Positions 1 to 6,870 of a DNA stretch of 36,990 nucleotides are shown one piece after another. The first letter of the stretch is position 1, and every line of letters begins with the position of its first letter. The stretch lies in the NCBI GenBank assembly GCA_031280275.1, contig JAITGX010000128.1, positions 1 through 36,990 on the forward strand. Reading direction: 5' to 3'. This DNA is from Synergistaceae bacterium (GTDB lineage Bacteria; Synergistota; Synergistia; Synergistales; Aminobacteriaceae). The notes beneath the pieces were generated by a model that saw only the letters and a list, made by a program, of their open reading frames with translations, had not been told where the DNA came from and ran no database searches. The position numbers and the translations under genes are program-made.

Positions 1-1512
1 CGTCACGCTCTCTCGATGATGGCGGGAACAGGCATCAGCCGCGTGCTGGGCCTGGCGCGGGAGGTTCTGACGGCGGCCCTTTTCGGCGCTTCCGGGCAGC
101 TCGACGCCTTCAACGTCGCCTATACTCTAGCGAACCTCTCCCGCCAACTGGTGGCGGAGGGAGCGCTGTCGGCAGCCTTCGTTCCCGTGTTCTCCAAGGC
201 CCTCGAAACGAGCCGAGAACGCGCCTTGTCCCTCGCTCGGCAGGCCATGAGCGTCCTCATGGGCGCCTCCTTGGCCGTTGTCCTTGCTGGTATTGTCGCC
301 GCGCCGTTCCTGACCCTTGTCATGGCTCCGGGATTCAGTCCGGATGCCTCCCGCCTGGCTGCAAGCCTCACCCGTTGGACGTTTCCTTTCCTTTTCCTGA
401 TCTCCCTGGCAGCCCTGGCGATGGGAACGCTGAACAGCCTAGGGTCGTTTTTCGTTCCCGCCCTCGCGCCCGCATTCAGCAATTTGGTGTTTCTGGCCTC
501 CGCGCCTTTTTTCGCGGGGCGTTTCGGCGTTCTGGGCTTGACGTTCTCCGTCCTGATGGGGGGCGCGGCCCATTTCCTCACCCAATGGCTGTGGGGGCGC
601 CGCCTCGGCGCGCTTCTGATCCCTCAACGCCCCGATTTTTCCGACCCCGACCTTCGACGGATGATGGCCCTTTTCCTTCCCTATGCGGCGGGGCTCTCCC
701 TGAACCAGATTAACCCTGTCATCAGCCGAATGCTGGGGTCCTTCTTGGAGGAGGGGAGCATCTCAGTGCTGAACTACGCCAATCGGGTGCTTCAGCTTCC
801 TCTCGGCCTCTTCGTCATCGCTATATCTCAGGCGGTGCTCCCCCGACTCTCGCGGGCGGCGGAACCGGAGCGATTTATCTCCGTCCTGGGTGAGGCGGTC
901 CGCTTTACCCTCTTTATCGTCCTGCCCGCGACAGTCGGACTAGCCGCGGTCTCGGGGCCCTTCGTGCACCTGCTTTTTGTCCGGGGTGCCTTCGGAGAGC
1001 ACGCCTGGCAAGCCACCACCTACGCGCTGTGCCTGAGCGCCTTGGGCCTGCCGGGTATGGCCTGCACAACGGTGGTCATGCGGGGACTTTACGCGCTTTC
1101 CATGCCGCGCGCGGCCTTTTCGCTTACGTTTTTCAGCGTCGCCTGCACGGCGGGTCTTTCCTTCATTTTGATGTTCCCGATGGGCTATGGAGGACTGGCC
1201 CTGGCTCCCAGCGTGGCCTTTTCGCTTTCGGGCCTGGCAGGGCTCCGATACGTGAAAGCATGGGTTAGGCGTCCTCTGGCGGTTGTGCCAGGACCCTGGG
1301 CAGGAAAGATGGCGGCGGCCTTGGCGATCTTGGTTCTGACCTTGACCCTCTACATCCGCCTGCTGCCCTACGCGCCTTCAGCGAGCCTGACATTCCGAAT
1401 AGGGTGGTGCGTGGGGGCGGTGCTGTTGGGCGGAGGGGTCTACACCGCCGTCACGCTGGCGCTGAAATTCGATGAATGGCGCTGGATACGTGACGCCCTT
1501 GCGGGTAATTGA
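1..1512 (+). CDS. murJ: Lipid II flippase MurJ (MviN family), 5' end outside window
   Basis: This is an integral membrane protein of the MurJ/MviN family of the MOP superfamily, which flips the peptidoglycan precursor lipid II across the cytoplasmic membrane. The reading frame is open to the left edge. The first in-window ATG (16) is probably internal, because the codons before it encode RHALS and family members begin some residues earlier with this kind of sequence leading into SRVLGLAREVL. About 503 residues are visible, with roughly a dozen or more hydrophobic segments and the family-typical N-terminal run ARE..TAALFG....DAFNVAYTLANLSR. The gene ends at TGA 1510-1512 and is convergent with the Ter operon; a palindromic repeat lies between the two. 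The neighbour that would define its operon lies outside the window. Confidence 0.93.
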   Translation, partial: RHALSMMAGTGISRVLGLAREVLTAALFGASGQLDAFNVAYTLANLSRQLVAEGALSAAFVPVFSKALETSRERALSLARQAMSVLMGASLAVVLAGIVAAPFLTLVMAPGFSPDASRLAASLTRWTFPFLFLISLAALAMGTLNSLGSFFVPALAPAFSNLVFLASAPFFAGRFGVLGLTFSVLMGGAAHFLTQWLWGRRLGALLIPQRPDFSDPDLRRMMALFLPYAAGLSLNQINPVISRMLGSFLEEGSISVLNYANRVLQLPLGLFVIAISQAVLPRLSRAAEPERFISVLGEAVRFTLFIVLPATVGLAAVSGPFVHLLFVRGAFGEHAWQATTYALCLSALGLPGMACTTVVMRGLYALSMPRAAFSLTFFSVACTAGLSFILMFPMGYGGLALAPSVAFSLSGLAGLRYVKAWVRRPLAVVPGPWAGKMAAALAILVLTLTLYIRLLPYAPSASLTFRIGWCVGAVLLGGGVYTAVTLALKFDEWRWIRDALAGN

Positions 1513-1545
1513 CATACCCTGAACTCATCTGCCTCCCAGGTTAAT

Positions 1546-1631
1546 TTAAGGAAGCGCTGATTAACCCCTTTGCGGGGCTCCGCCCCACGCCCCAGGGGCC
1601 TTGGGCCCCTCCCCGTCAATCAGCGCTTCCT
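1546..1631. repeat. Dispersed palindromic element, copy 1
   Basis: The ends are a perfect 13-bp inverted repeat, GGAAGCGCTGATT at 1550-1562 and AATCAGCGCTTCC at 1618-1630, extended on the left by TTAA. The interior is GC-rich with hairpins (GCGGGGCtccGCCCCac and GGGGCCttGGGCCCC). It separates convergent murJ and the phosphoribosyltransferase gene and could act as a bidirectional terminator. The end of the minus-strand gene runs through the whole element and stops at TAA 1563-1561. Confidence 0.85.
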
Positions 1632-2757
1632 CGGATAAAGTTTCGGCGTTCGCTGCCCTGACGAAATAGATCTTTTTATTGCCCCGGGCCCGCAGCAAAG
1701 CGACGAGACTATCCGCACCAGGGCCCGTCAGCGCGTCAGTGACAATCACCACGGTGTCGTAAATGCCCACGTTATACAGGTACGTCGTCCGTCCTCTGTC
1801 GTAAAGGCTGGGGAAGGAGTATCGGGTCTGTATGGGATATCCCTCGCTGTCTTGTGGGACTATGGGGGTGCGGGTGGTGGAGTGGGACCTGACGCTGGCG
1901 GCGATGCCCTCAATCTCGGCCCCAAGAACCAGGGCAGGATACATACACTCCTCCGTGCCCAGCACGAGAACGCGCTTGCCTCTCAAGTCGTCCCCGCCGA
2001 TACGCGCGGCAGCCTCGCGGGCCAAGGCGGCGCATCCGGCGCGGTACTCTTCCGCTCCAACGCCCAAGCGGGGGTCGGGCGGCCCCAGAACAGAGAAATT
2101 TAAAGGAGGTTCCGGCGAAAGGGGAGCAGGCTCAGGGCTTCCGGTACTCACCGGAATGGGCATGGGCTTGGATAAAAAACCGTCCAGCCGGGTCAAGGAG
2201 CAGCTTTGGGCGTTGAAGGCCGAAAACACGGACTCGTCACAGGCGTTGAACACCAGCGTTGCGACGGTAACACCCTGGGCGATTTCCTCCTTTTCCCGCA
2301 GGGCCCGCAGGAAGTTCAGGATCGTTTTGCCCGTGGTGATCTCGTCCTCCACGAAAACGATCCTGTCATACCGCCTCCAAAGCTCCGGACGCAGGTACAG
2401 TGCCTGGTTCACCGCGTGACTGTGCTCCTCCAGAAATTCAACCACCAGGCGATCGCGGGGCAGGAGTTCTCTGGTGGTATGGCAGTAAACCGCGCCGGGA
2501 ATCTCCGCCGCCGCCGCCGCGCCTACCGCCGTCGCCGTCTCCGCGAACCCGACAACCAGAACTTTTTCGCCCCGGCATGTCTTGGCGGCAAGTACTCCCA
2601 GCCGCCTGAAATAGTCCAGCGCGGCGCGAGGGGATGACGGGACGTGTTTGGCCAGCAGCTTGTTGCAGATCAGGACGGGCCTTTTCGCCTGTGGGCTGTC
2701 GCGCAGGGCGGCGGACAAAAACTCAGGAAAGCCGTTGTCTTTCGTCATAGGTTTCAC
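1561..2757 (-). CDS. Phosphoribosyltransferase with C-terminal TRSP-type domain, Ter operon
   Basis: Probable two-domain protein of 398 residues. The N-terminal half is a type-I phosphoribosyltransferase fold with a clear PRPP-binding motif, VFVEDEITTGKT, at about residues 134-145. The C-terminal part (about 240-375) resembles the TRSP domain found after such PRTases in Ter gene clusters. In those clusters PRTases and lyases have been proposed from comparative genomics to make a nucleoside-like metabolite; the product is unknown. Start GTG 2757 is chosen because GAGG lies 7 bases upstream, overlapping the preceding stop; ATG 2748 is the alternative. The gene is last in the operon, 9 bp after the lyase gene. 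Its final 20 or so residues, rich in Gly, Pro and Ala, are encoded by the palindromic element, which also supplies the stop, so the native C-terminus was probably altered. Confidence 0.8.
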   Translation of the reverse strand: MKPMTKDNGFPEFLSAALRDSPQAKRPVLICNKLLAKHVPSSPRAALDYFRRLGVLAAKTCRGEKVLVVGFAETATAVGAAAAAEIPGAVYCHTTRELLPRDRLVVEFLEEHSHAVNQALYLRPELWRRYDRIVFVEDEITTGKTILNFLRALREKEEIAQGVTVATLVFNACDESVFSAFNAQSCSLTRLDGFLSKPMPIPVSTGSPEPAPLSPEPPLNFSVLGPPDPRLGVGAEEYRAGCAALAREAAARIGGDDLRGKRVLVLGTEECMYPALVLGAEIEGIAASVRSHSTTRTPIVPQDSEGYPIQTRYSFPSLYDRGRTTYLYNVGIYDTVVIVTDALTGPGADSLVALLRARGNKKIYFVRAANAETLSEEALIDGEGPKAPGAWGGAPQRG

Positions 2758-2766
2758 CCACCATCC

Positions 2767-3750
2767 TCAAGGGTCGCTCACCCCGTGGACTTCGGCCAGC
2801 ATCAAGATTTTTCTCGCCCACTTGCCATGGACGCTGACCTCGTTCATTCTGTTCCCCTCGAAGCCCTTGGCGACGCCAAAGCCGCCTCCACCCCAATTCA
2901 GGATGTTTTTCGCGTCGGCGCAGTCTGCCCGCGACGGCCTGAGAAAACGGTGAATCAGTTCCAGCTGCGACGGGTGAATTGCCGTTTTTCCCACAAAGCC
3001 GTTCGCGAAGTCGAGTTCGAGTTCTCTTTTCAGCCCCAGCGCCCACTCATCTCCGCCCTTTTTGCCGCGAAAGTACTCCCAAACGGGAGCGGACACCACG
3101 TAATCACCCGCAAACACCGTCAAAATGTCCGTCAAAACATTTCTCACGACGCCGATGTCGTAAATGGTCTGCTTCACCGTTTTTCGCAGGCCGTAGAGAC
3201 TGCAAAAATCCATAGCGCCCACGCGCACGTTCAAGACGTACCGGCTGCAGGCGTCCAGCAGCGCTTTAAGACTCAGCAAAGACCGCCCTCGTGAATCAAG
3301 GGCCATGATCTCCCCGCTCTCCAGAATGGGCATAAAATACAACGGCAGGCCGCGCCGCTGGTTTGCCGTTTGGATAAATTCACAATACTCCTCCGCGTTG
3401 GCGAGGCTAAACTTGGGAAAGATAAAGCCCGTCAGCGCGCCCGCCGCTTCGCCCAGGGTTTCCGTTATCCTCACGGCCTGCCGGCAGCCACGCACCCTGA
3501 CGAAGATCAAAGGCAAAGCTCCCTTGTGCGCGAACAACAGGGTCAAAGTTCTGCGGCACTGCTCCTCAGCCCGCTCCACCCCTTGCTCGGTTATCGCGTC
3601 CTCCAGGCACAGAGCCACGGAGTTCAGGCAGGGGAAAGCGCCAGCACAAATTTTCCCCGCGGTGTTTTCCTGAAGGGCCGGCACGTACAGGAGCGCGCCA
3701 ACCCGATAGGGCAGCAATTCCTCCGCGGTGAACAACACGGAGTTCCCCAC
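2767..3750 (-). CDS. HpcH/HpaI-type (CitE-like) C-C bond lyase, Ter operon
   Basis: A 327-residue TIM-barrel protein related to citrate lyase beta subunit/HpcH-HpaI aldolases, of the subgroup that occurs with TerD genes (the C-C bond lyase family). Visible family marks are RVGALLYVPAL near the N-terminus, LCLEDAI (acidic metal-ligand region, about residues 48-54), IFVRVRG (about 82-88), and KTAIHPSQLELI (about 255-266). It probably cleaves or forms a carbon-carbon bond in a small acid; the substrate cannot be told from sequence. Start GTG 3750 gives the family-like N-terminus, but the ribosome binding site is weak (GAGTGAGA, 9 bases upstream), so the start is uncertain. It lies 35 bp after terD and 9 bp before the PRTase gene, suggesting both act in one pathway. 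Confidence 0.78.
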   Translation of the reverse strand: MGNSVLFTAEELLPYRVGALLYVPALQENTAGKICAGAFPCLNSVALCLEDAITEQGVERAEEQCRRTLTLLFAHKGALPLIFVRVRGCRQAVRITETLGEAAGALTGFIFPKFSLANAEEYCEFIQTANQRRGLPLYFMPILESGEIMALDSRGRSLLSLKALLDACSRYVLNVRVGAMDFCSLYGLRKTVKQTIYDIGVVRNVLTDILTVFAGDYVVSAPVWEYFRGKKGGDEWALGLKRELELDFANGFVGKTAIHPSQLELIHRFLRPSRADCADAKNILNWGGGGFGVAKGFEGNRMNEVSVHGKWARKILMLAEVHGVSDP

Positions 3751-3785
3751 GGCAACATCTCACTCTCTCACTGACCACTCGTCAT

Positions 3786-4361
3786 TCAGACGTTAACCCC
3801 GAAACTGCTCGCCAACGGTCCCAGGCCGCCTTTGTAGCCCTGCCCGATGGCCTTGAACTTCCATTCCCCTCCATGACGGTACACCTCGCCGAAGATCATC
3901 GCCGTTTCGACGCTGGCGTCCTCGGACAGGTCGTAACGGGTGATTTCTTTCTGATCCGCCTGGTTGACGACGCGGATGAAAGCGTTGGATACCATACCGA
4001 AATTCTGCTTGCGCGCGTCGGCTTCGTGAATCGTCACGGCGACCGCCAGGCGGCTGACGCTGGCGGGGACCTTTGTCAGCTCCACTTTTATGGCCTCGTC
4101 GTCGCCTTCTCCCACGCCGGTGCGGTTGTCTCCCGTGTGAACCACGGAGCCGTCGGCCGACTTCAAATTGTTGTAGAAGATGAAATCCAAGTCGGAACGA
4201 ACTTTGCCGTTTTCCCCAAGCATGAACAAGCTCGCGTCCAAGTCAAAATCTCCGCCGTCCGTGGAACGCGCGTCCCACCCCAACCCGATCAAAATCGACG
4301 TGAGATTTGGAGCTTCCTTACTCAAAGACACGTTTCCGCCTTTTGTCAAAGAGACCGCCAT
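3786..4361 (-). CDS. terD: TerD-family protein (TerD/TerE type)
   Basis: A 191-residue protein of standard length for the TerD family, cytoplasmic Ca2+-binding proteins of tellurite and general stress resistance. It has the complete family pattern: [18 protein letters not shown] at the N-terminus, GLGWDAR (about 27-33), DFDLDAS (about 38-44), [17 protein letters not shown] (about 74-90, acidic calcium-binding loop) and [20 protein letters not shown] near the C-terminus. ATG 4361 is preceded by AAAGGGG at 8 bases. It is fifth in the Ter operon, 21 bp after the AIM24-like gene. Of the two single-domain TerD proteins here, this one is closest to TerD/TerE; the one at 6295-6867 has an insertion and resembles TerZ/TerX more. 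Confidence 0.93.
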   Translation of the reverse strand: MAVSLTKGGNVSLSKEAPNLTSILIGLGWDARSTDGGDFDLDASLFMLGENGKVRSDLDFIFYNNLKSADGSVVHTGDNRTGVGEGDDEAIKVELTKVPASVSRLAVAVTIHEADARKQNFGMVSNAFIRVVNQADQKEITRYDLSEDASVETAMIFGEVYRHGGEWKFKAIGQGYKGGLGPLASSFGVNV

Positions 4362-4382
4362 TGCAAAAACCCCTTTCTCGTT

Positions 4383-5078
4383 TTAATTGCTGGGCAGCAG
4401 CTGCTTTATCCACTGGCCGAAGCCGGCGTTGTTTCGAGACTGAATCAAAACCCTCCCCGGCCCCTGAAAACGGAAAACCAGAAACTCTCCCGACGTCATG
4501 CTGGAGAGCCAGCCCTGAGACGCCTTTTCCAGACGGTATGGGATATGTCTGGGCCACGCGACCAGGTGGTGGTTATCTATGATAATGTCCTTCCCAGGCG
4601 GAATGTCCACGATGTGGATCGCGCCGAAGGACTCCACGAAAAGAAGCCCCTGTCCCGACGCCTCCAGAACGAAAAGCCCCTCTCCCCCAAACAAGCCGGA
4701 GGCCAGATTCTGCATTTTCGTGCTGATAGTGACTCCTTCCGTCGCGGCGAAAAAGCCCCCCTTTTGAACGTAGTAGGGCGTGCCGTCCATCTCCAGGTCG
4801 GCGACATCGCCGAGGGTAGCGGGCGCAAGGAGGGTTTCGCCGTCGCCGTCCACGGCTCTTATGGTCTGAAAGAAGAAGTTTTCGCGGGACAAAAGGCGTC
4901 CCAATCCCCCCAAAACCCCGCCCTCGAGCTTCCCCTCGACCTTCAGCGTGGTGTCCATTGTGACCATCGCGTCGGATTGAGCTTTTATCGACATTCCGCG
5001 CCGCAGCTGAATCTTAAGCATCGAAAACGCGCCGCTTCCGTAAAGGATTTCGTAATTTATCCCAAAGGCCGACTCCAT
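4383..5078 (-). CDS. AIM24/TIGR00266-family protein
   Basis: A 231-residue protein matching the AIM24 (TIGR00266) family, predicted all-beta proteins that often accompany TerD genes; biochemical role unknown. Family-like features are GINYEILYGSGAFSMLKIQL near the start, MSIKAQSDAMVTMD, the Gly-rich GVLGGLGRLLSRENFFFQ stretch, GEGLFVLEASGQG, and PPGKDIIIDNHHLVAWP. The frame is open further upstream, but ATG 5078 is the likely start because GGGGAGGG lies just before it and the protein then begins with the family N-terminus. It sits between terA (44 bp) and terD (21 bp), so it is co-transcribed and probably part of the same surface or stress assembly. No signal peptide is visible. Confidence 0.85.
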   Translation of the reverse strand: MESAFGINYEILYGSGAFSMLKIQLRRGMSIKAQSDAMVTMDTTLKVEGKLEGGVLGGLGRLLSRENFFFQTIRAVDGDGETLLAPATLGDVADLEMDGTPYYVQKGGFFAATEGVTISTKMQNLASGLFGGEGLFVLEASGQGLLFVESFGAIHIVDIPPGKDIIIDNHHLVAWPRHIPYRLEKASQGWLSSMTSGEFLVFRFQGPGRVLIQSRNNAGFGQWIKQLLPSN

Positions 5079-5122
5079 GCTTCCACCCTCCCCATTTTCA
5101 GCGCCGTCTTTTGGCAAACGCG

Positions 5123-6250
5123 CTATTTTCTCCCCGCTTTCCACTGAAAGCCAAACCCGTAATGCCTGTCGCAGTCCACGTGACCCGCGAAATACAGCTC
5201 GTCTTTGGTGATCCGAATGGAGTTTTCATCGGGTTCGATCCTCGCTGCAGCGCAGAATCTCTTTCCGCCTTCAGGGTTGTTGAGGGGAACCAGGATCTCA
5301 AAATTTCCCTTGTGCTCAATCGTGACCCGCCCGTTGACGGCGGTGAACTCCGCCGTTCCCTCGTAGATCAGCGCGAAGATCACCATCAGCTCGATCTCCT
5401 CCGGGCGGAAAACATACATGTTTTCACCGTCAGCGGCCGCTCCCGAACGATCATCCTTATCGAGGAAAATATAAGGAGACCCGTTCTGTGAACCAAAATT
5501 CCCGCCCAAGGGCTGTATGACTCCCCTGTCCCCGTTTTTCAGCCGGTACATGCAGCCCAGGTCAAGATCGACGGCGGACGAACCAAAAAATCCCCCTTTA
5601 GGCTCATCCCACTGCAAGTTGATGTGGACGGTCTGCCCCTGTTTCGTCAAGTTGACCTTTTGAGCCGCGCCCCTTTTCTCCAGCGTGACCTTCCCCAGGT
5701 TGACCTTGGGCGCCGCTGGAATCGTTTCCTTTATTTTTTCTATTTCCTCCCCGCCGAAATGCTTCAAAAGGGCGCTCAGCCCTCCGTTGAACCCCTGTCC
5801 TACCGCCGAAAAGCGCCATTGATCTTTGAAGTACATCTCCGCCACCATGACCGCCTTTTCCGAGGCGAAATCCCGTCCGGAGAAGGGAAAAATCAGACGC
5901 TCCTTCCCGTTCTCCACGAGCCTGAGGGAACTTGGGCCAATGGCGCTCATGGTTCCCTCCTGGTCTATCGTGGCGGCAAACACGATGGTTTTGATGGCGG
6001 GAGGCAGGGCGGACAAGTTCAGCTTGAACCCCGCGGAGTGCGGCGAGGCCTCCAACACGATAGAAGAACAGGGAGATGTTTTCTGATTGTAAAAAATGAA
6101 ATAGCGATCGTCGGAAAGTTTCCGGGTCTCGTCAAGGCCAAAACAGCTTATATCCACAACAAGGTTCGACTGAACGTCAATTTGCACCTCGAAGGCCGCC
6201 GACGTGGTTACGTCGGCGAGCTTAAGTTTCTGTCCCCGTATAAGCTCCAT
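5123..6250 (-). CDS. terA: TerA-like protein with two TerD-type domains
   Basis: A 375-residue protein with the tandem architecture of TerA. The N-terminal domain (about 1-185) is a divergent TerD fold: LIRGQKLKLADV, FIFYNQ, and AEMYFKDQWRFSAVGQGFNGGLSALLKHFGGE. The C-terminal domain (about 205-375) has the more diagnostic TerA pattern: AVDLDLGCMYRLKNGDRGVIQPLG, FLDKDDRSG, GENMYVF, VFALIYEG and HYGFGFQWK. The first domain lacks the GDNxTGxGEGDDE calcium loop of TerD, while the second has acidic LDKDDRSG instead. ATG 6250 is preferred over upstream in-frame starts because AAGGAG precedes it and the protein then begins at the conserved MELIRGQK. It lies 44 bp from each neighbour in the operon. 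Confidence 0.87.
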   Translation of the reverse strand: MELIRGQKLKLADVTTSAAFEVQIDVQSNLVVDISCFGLDETRKLSDDRYFIFYNQKTSPCSSIVLEASPHSAGFKLNLSALPPAIKTIVFAATIDQEGTMSAIGPSSLRLVENGKERLIFPFSGRDFASEKAVMVAEMYFKDQWRFSAVGQGFNGGLSALLKHFGGEEIEKIKETIPAAPKVNLGKVTLEKRGAAQKVNLTKQGQTVHINLQWDEPKGGFFGSSAVDLDLGCMYRLKNGDRGVIQPLGGNFGSQNGSPYIFLDKDDRSGAAADGENMYVFRPEEIELMVIFALIYEGTAEFTAVNGRVTIEHKGNFEILVPLNNPEGGKRFCAAARIEPDENSIRITKDELYFAGHVDCDRHYGFGFQWKAGRK

Positions 6251-6294
6251 AGGCTTTCTCCTTCGTTTCGGGCCTGAGCCGTTCTCGTGTGCTT

Positions 6295-6867
6295 TTAAAG
6301 AAAGTTTTGTATGGCGGGCATCAAATCGTTGAAGGTGCGCCCGCTCGCTGGCTCGCCGAGGGCGTGCATCTTCCACTCTCCGCCGTGCCTGTAGACCTTG
6401 GCCATGATCATGCCGGTGTTGTTGTGCCCGCCGCTCAGGTTGTAGCGCGCGATCTCCGTCTGAGTTGAGTTATCGACAATGCGGCAGTAGGCGTTTGCCA
6501 CGTTTTTGAAGGTCTGCCCCCGGAAGCTGTTGACGGTGAAAACGAGGGTGGCGACGTCCGCCGGCACCTTGTCGAGCTGCACGATGATCTGCTCGTCGTC
6601 ACCCTCGCCCTCGCCCGTCAGGTTGTCCCCCGTGTGGACGATACTGCCGTCTTTGCTCTTCAACTGCCTGAACCAAACCGTGTCTTTGTGTTCTTTGTTG
6701 GGGCCAAACATGACGCACGAGGCGTCCAAGTCGATGCTGCCGCCGCCGCTGCTGAAAAACCCCTTTTTGGCTGCATCCCAGCCCAGCCCCATGACAATTT
6801 TCGTCAGTAACTTCCCCGCTTCCTTTTCCAGGGAAATGCGCTGTCCTTTTTCAAGATTGACGGCCAT
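6295..6867 (-). CDS. TerD-family protein (TerZ/TerX-like)
   Basis: A 190-residue single-domain TerD paralogue. It starts MAVNLEKGQRISLEKEAG, has MGLGWDAA (about 26-33), a Gly/Ser-rich insertion FFSSGGGS before IDLDAS (about 44-49), the calcium-loop motif VVHTGDN-type sequence IVHTGDNLTGEGEGDDE (about 75-91), and [14 protein letters not shown] near the end. The insertion and FNDLMPAIQNFL tail resemble TerZ/TerX proteins more than TerD/TerE. The start lies only 3 bp after the ATPase stop, with the ribosome binding site (AGGGGGG) inside the ATPase 3' end, so translation is probably coupled. Together with the other TerD at 3786-4361 and TerA, it gives the operon three TerD-type proteins. Confidence 0.9.
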   Translation of the reverse strand: MAVNLEKGQRISLEKEAGKLLTKIVMGLGWDAAKKGFFSSGGGSIDLDASCVMFGPNKEHKDTVWFRQLKSKDGSIVHTGDNLTGEGEGDDEQIIVQLDKVPADVATLVFTVNSFRGQTFKNVANAYCRIVDNSTQTEIARYNLSGGHNNTGMIMAKVYRHGGEWKMHALGEPASGRTFNDLMPAIQNFL

Positions 6868-6870
6868 TCC

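Noticed and set aside
3873-5147. A 424-codon plus-strand frame opposite terD and the AIM24-like gene
   Set aside because: It crosses two convincing minus-strand genes and has no recognisable domain or ribosome binding site.
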